Part shown: piece after piece, positions 42,891 through 54,700 of the stretch
Layout of the letters: each line of letters begins with the position of its first letter
Numbering within the stretch: the first letter of the stretch is position 1
DNA from: Paramacrobiotus metropolitanus
Lineage: Eukaryota > Tardigrada > Eutardigrada > Parachela > Macrobiotidae
Assembly: GCF_019649055.1 (NCBI RefSeq)
Contig: NW_026570280.1
Span: 434,001-498,000 of the forward strand
Direction: 5' to 3'
DNA: 64,000 bases
Notes under the pieces: model-generated
Seen by the model: the letters and a program-made list of their open reading frames with translations, nothing else
What the model was told of the DNA's origin: nothing
Databases searched by the model: none
Position numbers and translations under genes: made by a program

Positions 42891-45800
42891 GCCAAATCCC
42901 TTAAAACAACGCAAAAAGTGTTTGGGAGTGCGCGACAGCGAAAGTTTCCGTGGATGTATATACATTTGGTGCTGTGTACCGGGCCAAATCCCTTAAAACA
43001 ACGCAAAAAAGTGTTTGGGAGTGCGCGACAGCGAAAGTTTCCGTGGATGTATATACATTTGGTGCTGTGTACCGGGCCAAATCCCTTAAAACAACGCAAA
43101 AAAGTGTTTGGGAGTGCGCGACAGCGAAAGTTTCCGTGGATGTATATACATTTGGTGCTGTGTACGGGCCAAATCATAAAACAACGCAAAAAGTGTTTGG
43201 GAGTGCGCGACAGCAAAGTTTCCGTGGATGTATATACATTTGGTGCTGTGTACCGGGCCAAATCCCTTAAAACAACGCAAAAAAGTGTTTGGGAGTGCGC
43301 GACAGCGAAAGTTTCAAGTGGATGTATATACATTTGGTGCTGTGTACCGGGCCAAATCCCTTAAAAACAACGCAAAAAAGTGTTTGGGAGTGCGCGACAG
43401 CGAAAGTTTCCGTGGATGTATATACATTTGGTGCTGTGTACCGGGCCAAATCCCTTAAAACAACGCAAAAAAGTGTTTGGGAGTGCGCGACAGCGAAAGT
43501 TTCCGTGGATGTATATTCATTTGGTGCTGTGTACCGGGCCAAATCCCTTAAAACAACGCAAAAAAGTGTTTGGGAGTGCGCGACAGCGAAAGTTTCCGTG
43601 GATGTATATACATTTGGTGCTGTGTACCGGGCCAAATCCCTTAAAACAACGCAAAAGTTTTTGGGAGTGCGCGACAGCGAAAGTTTCCGTGGATGTATAT
43701 ACATTTGGTGCTGTGTACCGGGCCAAATCCCTTAAAACAACGCAAAAAAGTGTTTGGGAGTGCGCGACAGCGAAAGTTTCCGTGGATGTATATACATTTG
43801 GTGCTGTGTACCGGGCCAAATCCTTAAAACAACGCAAAAAAAGTGTTTGGGAGTGCGACATGAAAGTTTCCGTGGATGTATATACATTTGGTGCTGTGTA
43901 CCGGGCCAAATCCTTAAAACAACGCAAAAAAAGTGTTTGAGTGCGCGACAGCAAAGTTTCCGTGGATGTATATACATTTGGTGCTGTGTACCGGGCCAAA
44001 TCAACAAAACAACGCAAAAAAGTGTTTGGGAGTGCGCGACAGCGAAGTTTCCGTGGATGTATATACATTTGGTGCTGTGTACCGGGCCAAATCCCCAAAA
44101 CAACGCAAAAAAAGTGTTTGGGAGTGCGCGACAGCGAAAGTTTCCGTGGATGTATATTCATTTGGTGCTGTGTACCGGGCCAAATCCTTAAAACAACGCA
44201 AAAAAGTGTTTGGGAGTGCGCGACAGCTGAAAGTTTCCGTGGATGTATATACATTTGGTGCTGTGTACCGGGCCAAATCCCTTAAAACAACGCAAAAAAG
44301 TGTTTGGGAGTGCGCGACAGCGAAAGTTTCCGTGGATGTATATATACATTTGGTGCTGTGTACCGGGCCAAATCCCTTAAAACAACGCAAAAAAGTGTTT
44401 GGGAGTGCGCGACAGCGAAAGTTTCCGTGGATGTATACCATTTGGTGCTGTGTACCGGGCCAAATCCTTAAAACAACGCAAAAAGTGTTTGGGAGTGCGC
44501 GACAGCGAAAGTTTCCGTGGATGTATATACATTTGGTGCTGTGTACCGGGCCAAATCCATAAAACAACGCAAAAAAAGTGTTTGGGAGTGCGCGACAGCG
44601 AAAGTTTCCGTGGATGTATATACATTTGGTGCTGTACCGGGCCAAATCCCTTAAAACAACGCAAAAAGTGTTTGGGAGTGCGCGACAGCAAAGTTTCCGT
44701 GGATGTATATACATTTGGTGTGCTGTGTACCGGGCCAAATCCCTTAAACAACGCAAAAAAGTGTGTTTGGGAGTGCGCGACAGCGAAAGTTTCAAGTGGA
44801 TGTATATACATTTGGTGCTGTGTACCGGGCCAAATCCCTTAAAACAACGCAAAAAAGTGTTTGGGAGTGCGCGACAGCGCAAAGTTTCCGTGGATGTATA
44901 TACATTTGGTGCTGTGTGCGGGCCAAATCCTTAAAACAACGCAAAAAGTTTTGGGAGTGCGCGAAAGCGAGTTTCCGTGGATGTATATACATTTGGTGTA
45001 TGTACCGGGCCGTCCCTTAAAACAACGCAAAAAAGTTTTTGGGAGTGCGCGACAGCGAAAAGTTTCCGTGGATGTATATACATTTGGTGCTGTGTACCAG
45101 GCCGTCCCATAAAACAACGCAAAAAGTTTTTGGGAGTGCGCGACAGCGAAAAGTTTCCGTGGATGTATATACATTTGGTGCTGTGTACCGGGCCAAAATC
45201 CCTTAAAAACAACGCAAAAAAGTTTTTGGGAGTGCGCGACAGCGAAAGTTTCCGTGGATGTATATACATTTGGTGCTGTGTACCGGGGCCAAATCCCCAT
45301 AAAACAACGCAAAAGTTTTGGGAGTGCGACAGCAAAGTTTCGTGGATGTATATACATTTGGTGCTGTGCCAGGCCCGATCCCCAAAACAACGCAAAAAAA
45401 GTTTTGGGAGTGCGCGACAGCGAAAGTTTCCGTGGATGTATACATTTGGTGCTGTGTACCGGGCCAAATCCCTTAAAACAACGCAAAAAAGTTTTGGGAG
45501 TGCGCGACAGCAGGATTTCAAATGGATGTATATACATTTGGTGCTGTGTACCGGCCAAATCCCTTAAAACAACGCAAAAAAGTTTTTGGGAGTGCGCGAC
45601 AGCAAAAGTTTCCGTGGATGTATATACATTTGGTGCTGTGTACCGGGCCAAATCCCCATAAAACAACGCAAAAAAAGTTTTTGGGAGTGCGCGACAGCAA
45701 AGTTTCCGTGGATGTATATACATTTGGTGCTGTGTACCGGGCCAAATCCCTTAAAACAACGCAAAAAAGTGTTTGGGAGTGCGCGACAGCGAAAGTTTCC

Positions 45801-46040
45801 GTGGATGTATATACATTTGGTGCTGTGTACCGGGCCAAATCCCTTAAAACAACGCAAAAAAGTGTTTGGGAGTGCGCGACAGCGAAAGTTTCCGTGGATG
45901 TATATACATTTGGTGCTGTGTACCGGGCCAAATCCCTTAAAACAACGCAAAAAAGTTTTTGGGAGTGCGCGAAAGCGAAAGTTCTAGCGCATGTGCCCAG
46001 ATTTGGTACTATTTACCAGCCCACTTCCCTTAAAAGAAGG
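42826..46040 (+). repeat. satellite array, 92-93 bp unit, about 35 copies
   Basis: Head-to-tail copies of a unit starting GTGTTTGGGAGTGCGCGACA, containing GGATGTATATACATTTGGTG and GTACCGGGCCAAATCCCTTA, and ending in a run of 4-7 A. Units start at 42826, 42918, 43011, 43104 and so on. The first and last copies (42826-43850 and 45720-45950) are nearly identical to consensus. Copies in the right-middle part (about 44930-45700) carry more indels, and many read TTTTTGGG instead of GTGTTTGGG. The final unit (from about 45955) diverges into GTTCTAGCGCATGTGCCCAG. Long open frames through the array arise because 93 is a multiple of three. Confidence 0.97.
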
Positions 46041-46127
46041 TTACAACGGCGCGTTTCATCGCTCGGTCAATATCGTCCAAATCTGCAGAACGGTTACGCA
46101 AAAATCACTACCTTGAACTGTAATCAG

Positions 46128-46330
46128 TCGCGCCGGAGCATTATTACCGTCTGTCTGACGGCTTGTGCACCGCTCTCTGCCGGCGCTGCGTGAAGGGCCG
46201 CTGGAACTGGATCTCCGTGGTGGGGAGCGGTCTGATTCAGTGCGCTACTATCCGCGAACGACTGCAGCGTTGTGAGTGCTCCATCCGCGAACGACTGCAG
46301 CGTTGTGAGTGCTCCATCACGCCCGGCTGA
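46128..46330 (+). pseudogene. third copy of Cys-rich peptide exon 2, orphaned
   Basis: After an AATCAG acceptor-like site, with the same phase as the paralogues, the frame reads DGLCTALCRRCVKGRWNW, then SVVGSGLIQCATIRERLQRC, then ECSI, and ends ITPG. It matches copies 1 and 2 over the cysteine domain but lacks the three residues corresponding to YRY/HRY and the TTKR site. It carries a perfect 33-bp tandem duplication (46253-46285 and 46286-46318) that adds eleven residues and two cysteines at the C-terminus. No signal-peptide exon was found: the satellite array sits where it should be. Probably a pseudogene. Confidence 0.6.
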
Positions 46331-49300
46331 GCGCCGTCATTGTCGGCGTTAAACATTTTAATCCACGCTTTATTCATTGTTGAATTACAGCAACGAGCAT
46401 TCTTCATAATGTATTCTGCATAGCATTCTTCGTAGCATTCTAACGTATTCTTCACAAAATGCTGATTGCCAATCTACTTGTCAACGCAGTCACCTTAAGC
46501 GGTTCTGCTACGAGAAATGGTGGTATTATCAGCTTTCAAACTGTCAGTAAATACAGCAATCGCCGAATTGTTCTACAACCGGTACGTTATGATCTTTTAT
46601 GATTCCAATTTGATTGGAGCAGGAAACAAGAAATGTTTAATGTATGGTATAACGTACTGTATAGTGGTACGATGTGTCATTGCGCGAATTCTAAACAACT
46701 ACAAAATCTGTTTAGAATTCGCTCCTTAACGTACGTACTATATTTCACCCGAAAATAGTACTGTTATTTCCGGCGCGTTACGTTTTTCTATTAATCATTC
46801 AATACAGAATGCACTTATCAGTATAAACTGTACAATATGCATTTTGTAGTTAGAAAATTATTATGTTGCAATTATCGCTACACGTAAATATAAACATTGC
46901 ATATAACTTATTTATTATTGTATAGAATTGTACATAATTTTATTTTTTGAATAATGTATGTTCCGTTGTTTGCTGTCCTACCTACAGGTAGTTCTCGTTA
47001 CACTAGCTGTTTCCCGTACAAGAAACAGAAAAGAAAATTTAATACAAAACTGTTAAAATAAAATAAATCGACACGTTATTTACGTGAATGGTGCTGCTTC
47101 TGCGCGTACACAAGCGTGTGCTTATATAACTATATTCCCGTATGCATTTCTCGCAGCAATTTAACGAGAGCACCATGCAGCTGCGCTAATAAAATCATAA
47201 GATGCTATCGTAATAATCCAGTACAACGATTAACTCGCCAATTAAGTTGGGCATCAACCGTAATGAAACAGCAACGCAGTTTTTACCGCATAATAATAAA
47301 TCAACTATTTTCAACAGATTAAGCCTCAATATTGCACATGTGAAGCAGCTTGTACCGGAATACTATGCCGTGCAGTACGAGTATATATTATTCGGGCAGC
47401 CAGCCGCCACGTGGCCATAATTCTTATTTACAGATACGTTTGCCTACAGTACTTATTTTCTACCAGGTTGAAATCGTTCAATGCCGAATTGTCCACATGG
47501 GACTGATAGATTAACGCAACTTCCGGTCGCCAATCAGTCAGCCATCGGATAGCAACTTAAGTAAGCAATTCACTGAACTGGAGCTGACAAAATGTTGTCT
47601 GCAAGGGTCTTTTGCGCACGATGTTTCCCAGCATTAATGCAGCGTGACCAACTGATCATTATCGGACGAGCAAAGCATTTTATAATTAATACTGATCTAC
47701 CTGTGTGTAACGATTTCATGCAACATATATTTACAAACCGTCGCATTTAATAATATATTGTTGTATAATGCATTTGCGGGTATATATATATTATATTTTA
47801 CGTGTACACCTATTTTACGTGTATTATATTAAATAATTTTACGTTTATCGTTACATTTACGTGTATTATTATAGAGAACTATGATTAATACTTGCAGTAT
47901 TTAAACATTACCCATACGCTAGGAATATGTGAGTTATATCACAGTTAAAGGAAAACATACTTCTGACGTGTATGAGTAATTATAACTGGTTCTTGTTGAT
48001 AGATATGTTATTACTTCCGTGATCGAGGAAACTGTACCTGCAGAAACGGCGGTAACTCGTTTGCACATACAATGACAAGCCTTCCTTATATCCGTTTCGG
48101 TAAAGCGAACGGCTCGCAAAACTTCTTATCGGTCCCGTTTTATGTACGCACTCACGATTATACCGCATGACTGACTGTAAGTGGCTTACAGTAAGTAAAG
48201 AAACATCTCAAAACCTCTCCGCGAATTATGTTAGCGGCGAGCCGGCGATAGCAGTGACTTGATCCTGACCATAACCGAAACCGATACTTCCGTTGGCTCG
48301 CCGTCTCTTCGAGGCTGGATTCCATGGCACACGACATCGATTCATTAAGGCGCCATCCGACCGCTGCCAGGGAAGCAGTAGCCAACGCGATGCATTCGGT
48401 CCAGTAGTTACTCATCCGTGTTTCTCCAAACCCCATCCACAAACGGTGCACATCAACCGACTGCACCGTGTCTGGTTGGGGCATGCCGAAACGCTGGTAA
48501 ATTTTTAGCTCCCTGTGGCATTCGCGCGCGCCGGCGCGGCAACAAGTACAAGGTCATAGCAGTGTCTAGTTTACTAGAGCGCGTGATCGGTTTTATAATG
48601 CGGGTATGAGAAATGTTTGATGGTAGGCACTGAATGTACGACGCAGTACGAGTCGATGAAAACCACACTGTCGGCGAGAAATTCGCATTGATCGTTTCAC
48701 TCGCGCAGACGCTTTGGTTGCACCAAGGCATCACACACACACACGTAGTGTATGATTTGCCAGGGTTGCACCGCTGTTATTTACCAGACTAAATTATGTA
48801 CTCCAGGGTAGCCATTACAAATTAGCCTTTAGTACTTTCTGTCTGCCAGCTAAAACCGTTCACCGCGTACGTGTCTGCTTCGGCGAAGCGGTACCCCGGC
48901 GCACCAGTCGGTCAAGCGCAGCACTAAATAATTTGTATAACAATTTAGTTTACTTGTGAACTTATTTCCCTGAACAATGCAGAAGAAACAGGATGCCGAA
49001 TCGTAAAGTTTACAATATTAAAGCTAACTGCTAATTTGTAACAAAACCTTGAATAAGTATTTAGCCAGTATTGACGCGGCGTATCGATAGTTGTTTTCTG
49101 TATAAAATGTTTTAATTATCTGTATTGTGTATCAGCGTATGCATATCAGTGTTTTTGATCTAAATATACTCATACAACGTTATACTGGTAACGTTTGTAT
49201 AAGCAGATATATCATCGATACAGTACTTTGACGGTGCATTCACCAGCTAAAAACTACCAGGCTTAGCACCCTCAGCGCAGCGGTACACCAGTCAAAGGTC

Positions 49301-51105
49301 AATTAGCCAAAACCGAATAAGAAGATTGCAGAAAGCGATTTCAAAGTATAGACAACGACACGCAAGCGTTGGCACAACAAGCATTACTTAATGGAATGTC
49401 ACAAGTTGGTACTTTTCCACTACGAGTACGCTATAGATAAAATTCTGCCCGCTATAAAGGGAGTCGAGATAGATTTGGTATCGACATATTCTAATACACA
49501 CCTAGCTACAAATTACGATTATCTTATCTTACAGTATGATTCTCTTGAAATCCCGGGTAAATTTTATTGCTGATCCGCCGATAGTGCCACATCGTTGGCT
49601 AGCGGAAGCTGCTGTTAAACGGATGCGCCCGTATTTCGGCATTCCCCATCCCATCATGCGACATTCACATGACTGTCGCTGTCTGGATGGGGTTTGCAGT
49701 AATAGGGCTGCGTGTGGTAAGATATCTTCAACTACCCAGCCGAAGACATCGGAATTTTCTACCACATTGCTTCGTTGGAATTTACGGGACACATCTCTTT
49801 CCGGCATGCCAAATCTATGGTAGCTTTGAAATTTAATTGTATCTTTCGTTCGTCCGTTCTCAAAGTAAAACTTTGTAAACAGTTTAATTTCCGAAAGCTG
49901 GTTTTTACGAGAAACCATGGTGAACATTTTTATGTTGCGATTGTTCTTAAAAAATCTAACACAACAACGAATGACTAATTTCGCGAAAATTTATTTCAGC
50001 GAGATAACCGCGTCCTTTGCCAGCGAATGGTGTGCGGTAGAATCGCGGAATTATTGAACAGTATTTTTTTTGAATCATGCAGCGTATGCTTGTATTGAAT
50101 GTGAGCCGAATTTCCATATGGACGTTTTCTGAATGCACAGTACTCAGGTGTTCGGCAGATACTGTTTTCTTCAATACCGCCGCTATAATCGGAGCAGTGT
50201 TGCTGGTAAATTGTTATACGTAATTGTTATTATTGCTGCTGTTACTGTTATACGTTCGCGGTACATGTATGCGGCATATTGAGACAAACGTGATTAGCTG
50301 GAAAAAAACTTTATAAAACAGGTATTTTTGTAGTATATCGTAGAATTACATACAGATAGTTGCTAAAAAGACTAACCGGTGGCAACTTCCGCTGGCCTTA
50401 CGTTCTTGATACCCGAGCAGAACTTATATTACCATGTTGCACATAGGCACATTCTGTGCTGCCCATAGGTACCTGTATATATGCTGAACGTACGATCGTA
50501 ATTCAAACTTTAATAGGGAATTTTAGATTTCACATGGTTCAGGCTCCGTCCACTAGAAACTACTGCTTCACATAAACAGTATGTTACCCTCCACGTTCAC
50601 ATCCTCTGTAAATCGGTGCAGAGCTTCCAGAAAGAAGGCACAGCACAATGCATCACCGAAAAGCCGCTTTGATCAGTGCTTTTGCTTTTCAGGCATCTAT
50701 TTATTCTATTTTGGCAATCTGGCCCAGCCAAATGTATCTTTCTCCGACGTTTTCCGGGCTCCAAGAATTATTTATTTGCAAATCTTGGATCGGTACGAAA
50801 AACTATTGTATATAATATGGGTAAAAAAACGAAGAACAGATAACTCTACCCTATCGCTTTTACGGTTTCAAAACCGCTGCCGAAACGATGCCAGATAAAT
50901 TTGTACAAATAAAATCAGTTAGTGAAAAAAGGTTGATTATTTTCCCCCGAATCCTGTATTTCAGCAAAAACATTCCATATTCAACAAATTATGCCGCAAT
51001 TGCAAGCACCTATGTCCTTTTGCGTACAGAGTACAAGAGATCCTCTAACGTGTGTACACTGTATACTGACATTTAATGTACGGTACATGTACAGTCGGTA
51101 GCACT
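46331..51105. other. long intergenic stretch, nothing firmly coding
   Basis: AT-rich DNA with no supportable gene. A frame at 49550-49735 (AVKRMRPYFGIPHPIMRH, then HDCRCLDGVCSNRAACGK) has suggestive cysteine content but no start, splice sites or family. A DR1-like TCAAAGGTCA sits at 49292. (TA)n and TTACGTG runs lie around 47780-47870. Confidence 0.35.
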
Positions 51106-51110
51106 GGTAC

Positions 51111-51321
51111 ATATAAGGGACAAAACCAGGCATCTTCCACTGTTCCCCTGTACTGTACTGCTGCCGTCACCCGCCTGGAGTGTGACGTTACGACACTACA
51201 TATGGTTAAATCTGGCGCGGTATGTAAGCGCCATGTTCAGCCACAACGTCAAACACCAGTCGGATGACGGCAGCAGGTACAGCGGAACGGTGGAAAATGC
51301 CTGGTTTTGCCCCCTGTATAC
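51111..51321. mobile_element. inverted-repeat MITE, copy 2
   Basis: About 210 bp with long imperfect inverted repeats: left GGACAAAACCAGGCATCTTC and, reverse complemented from the right end, GGCAAAACCAGGCATTTTCC, continuing through CTGTAC.CTGCTGCCGTCA. It shares its internal GGAGTGTGACGTTACG and GTAAGCGCCATGT blocks with the element at 25846. No coding capacity. Confidence 0.75.
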
Positions 51322-51742
51322 CACTTGCAACCGATTTTGATTTTGAGTTCTGCGTTTGAACAAGAAAACAAACGCAACTGTATTAAAACTGACCATGGTT
51401 TTCAGATTATCAAAAATATAACATATAAATTCAGGACCGATGTATCACCGGCCACGCAAAGCGGAGAACTTCAAGTGGATGAGTTTGCATTCTGTGGATG
51501 TCAATATCATAAATAGGTTTTTGCCGGCTGAGCCCACTTAAAAACACACTTGCCCAGCCATGAGTTATTCACAGAAAGCTTCGTTTTATTGTTTCCACTT
51601 GTTAGGTGGTGTTGCAGTTTCTGCTGAGTTGCAGTCCACACGGTGCACGCCTTTTTTTTAATCTGCACGTAAGTTACTCAACATTCTCGTTAGCACTATT
51701 CATTCTGGCTGGCGTTTATAAACATGAGTGTCCATACATAAA
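51322..51742. other. upstream region of the ZIP gene
   Basis: No clear TATA box. AT-rich, with no gene-like frame. Confidence 0.35.
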
Positions 51743-54700
51743 ATGTTTTTCATAAACAGCTACAAGTATAATATTCCCGTTGTGATATGCTGCTGTTTTG
51801 TTCAGTTATATAGTTCCGCAAACTGTCTAGTGACAGGAAACGATATCCATGCGGATCTCGCGAAATCGCTCGGGCACGCAGGTATAACTTATTCACGGCA
51901 TTATCAACAGCCGAGTTTAATGCGGCATTTACTCCGCTAAAAATCTAAATTACTTGGTTTGCGATTGTACGCGCAAACATTTACGTATTATTGTTATCTG
52001 TACAAAGAACTTCCGAAAGACAAACATCCCACGTATGTAACAGTACTTGTTTTTAAAAGGTGCACCAAGACTTCCACAAGAGATCTCAAGTGACACTCCC
52101 ATTTCTACTTCCCAAACGGGGAGCCGTATTCTCAAAGATACAAAACAAGCATCACCACGGCAAACTACAGTAGTGGATTCGGGACCGGAGGCGTTCGCGC
52201 AATCGCTGTTCGACGTTGATTTCGGGAGCCGGTTGTCTATTGAAAGTTGGTGCTCCCTTTTACGTATAGTAGCTGCATTACCAAGGAAGTGGATTTAAGT
52301 GCAACAACTGTACGTCCACACATTCCTAATTGTTTAGAATTAGCGGATATAATGCAACACTTGGAAATCGGTAACGTCACAAACTGGAAGCAGGCTAAAG
52401 AGAATGATAGAAAAAGCCGTTCCACGAGGCAAAACAGGCCATTGCAAAAATCTGCTAACGGATCCTGTTGGGCGCTGGATGAGCTGCTAGACATTTTCAC
52501 AATTAAACAGTCGACTCTTACGAAATCCGAATTCCAACGTCTTTGTCCCGCTCTCATACAGCAGACATATTCTGGAGTGTGCCAAATGGCTACGGAGCTA
52601 AATACTACGGAAAACGAAATTTCCAGAATAACAGATGCAGAAAGTAAGTAGAGAATCCCTCTAAAACGCGTCCGCGGCACAATCATTGTAATACTTTCGC
52701 TCGAAGTTCTTATTATAAGTTTACGAATGTATCAAAACCGGATGATAAGTTGATAACCATGGTAAGTATCAGTAATTATTTGGAAAACAACCTTTTTGCA
52801 GAGTATGGATATGGCACCGCTGCCGTTGTGATCGTCAGCCTGCTGTCGGTTGCGGGCATTTGTCTCATCCCGTTGCTGAAGAGACAGATTTATTATTACG
52901 CTATTCAAGGCTTCATTGCTTTAGGAGCCGGCACTTTGTGCGGGGACGCGGTGCTGCACTTGTTGCCACAGGTAAACACAATTTTACCTTTTTTAAAGCC
53001 AAGCAGAATCTTTCCAGGTTTAAAATCTTAAATATTAAATATTAACATTTACGGTATTAAATCTCGAAGAAAATTAAAGTGCCCGAAATCACAAGCCAAG
53101 GCGGCGTTAATAAGTTAATAATAAGTAGAAATAGTTCTGCTGCGCTTGTTAACCGTTCCATAAAGGACGTATGAATGTGATTGCTGTTGTCGGCAAATCT
53201 TAGCGCACAGCAACCAAACAATTTTGCGTTGTTTGGTTGCTGTGCGCTACGATTTGCCGACAACGATCTAGAAATGCGCGGTAACTTTGTACATATGAGT
53301 ACCTTTAACCTACCAAAGTCAGGTACCCAAAGGAGTGCGAATATCAAATTGAAAATTTGCAGTTCATAGTAAAATAATTCAATTAAGAAAAATTAATTTT
53401 TTGGGAATTTTCGTGACCATAGGTCAAGCAGGGCGATAGCCTGCCAAACTGACAGGGATGGGCATCCTGCCATTTGGCAGGTCACACGCCGAAATTTGCA
53501 GAAAATTATTGGAAGATGGCACTGAGGACCACGACCACTTAAACAAACCGTTCTGAAAACCCTACATTTCTTAGACGCTAATGCGGTCATCGAGATGACC
53601 AGTGGTCAGTAACGCAGAAAATTGTGAAAACATACATTTTTTGGCGGCTAATTGTTAGAAAAGGTACGGTGTCTACTTTGTTTACATGGAGAACCGTTTA
53701 GAATGATATTAAGTCAGAAAAAAGAGCAACAAAATGCATCCTTTTCAGTGAATTTGCGGTGTGTCGCTTAAACCCGTGTTTGCTTGCGTATTGAGAACTT
53801 GTGCTTCTCTTTGTACGTTGTTGCCGCTTACTTTTGGCGCTGACTAAGCTGAGTTTTGATGGACTTTTAAGTTTTAAGTGAGTAAAGGGCACATCAGTAA
53901 CATTCTACGCATTTTACAAGCATTCTTTGAGCCGAAAACCAGAGCGAAAATTCGCACAGCACTACTAACAGTGAATGGAGTACAGCACGTTGGCACTGGA
54001 TAATTCATTTCCGCATGGTCATTTCCGCTTCCTTCCGCTATAGCTCGGCAACTCCACAAAACTGATACGCAGGCAGCATGCAGTAACTAAGTGTAATTTC
54101 AAATAGCTGTGTAACTACCTTTCCGTCATATACCGGGCTAGGCAAAGCGCGCATTTCATTCGCTTTCTGTATGCAAATTAGGAACAGTCTATAAAATTTC
54201 AATGCCAAAACGCAAAAAATTTCTTATTTCTCAGTAATTCGCGTTAGTTTTTATAGTTTACACTTTATTCATATATAGTTGCACAAGTTTTACCACCCAA
54301 AAAAGTGAATTTTTAAAAGGTTTTTTTGTTTTCTGACCACTGGTCATTTGGATGACCATCGAAACGCTAAGGCTTATACTACTCTTTTTCTCGATTTTCT
54401 GATTCCATGTTTGGTTTTTTATTATGTTTCTATGATTTTATGTAGAATTTGTAAAATTTATTGTTAAAGTGGCACCGTGCCCATCCCTGTCAAACGTGGC
54501 AGGAAATTTTTAAATGACCATCTTTGTCCACTGTCCAGCTATTTTGCAGACCATGAAATACTTTTGCAATGTCTGCCACAGGGCTGGCTTAGATAAATTA
54601 TATGTGAATTATCGGTTGCTGGGGTGGCCGTATGTACAGCCAAGACCTCCGCGAACCCCAAAGGTGCCATTTTGGTGATATTCGGCCACTTGCTGCGTGC

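Noticed and set aside
42747-45987. Many long overlapping ORFs on both strands (up to about 294 codons) with repeated 31-residue units
   Set aside because: They arise because the satellite unit is 93 bp, a multiple of three, with few stops. Frames break at random indels and translate equally well in both directions, so they are not protein repeats.
42826-46040. CRISPR-like regular array
   Set aside because: Units are contiguous with no unique spacers, and the genome is eukaryotic; this is a satellite.
49529-49830. Possible pre-SET-like cysteine cluster (CRCLDGVCSNRAACGK)
   Set aside because: No adjacent SET-like sequence, start codon or splice sites; the cysteine pattern alone is not enough.
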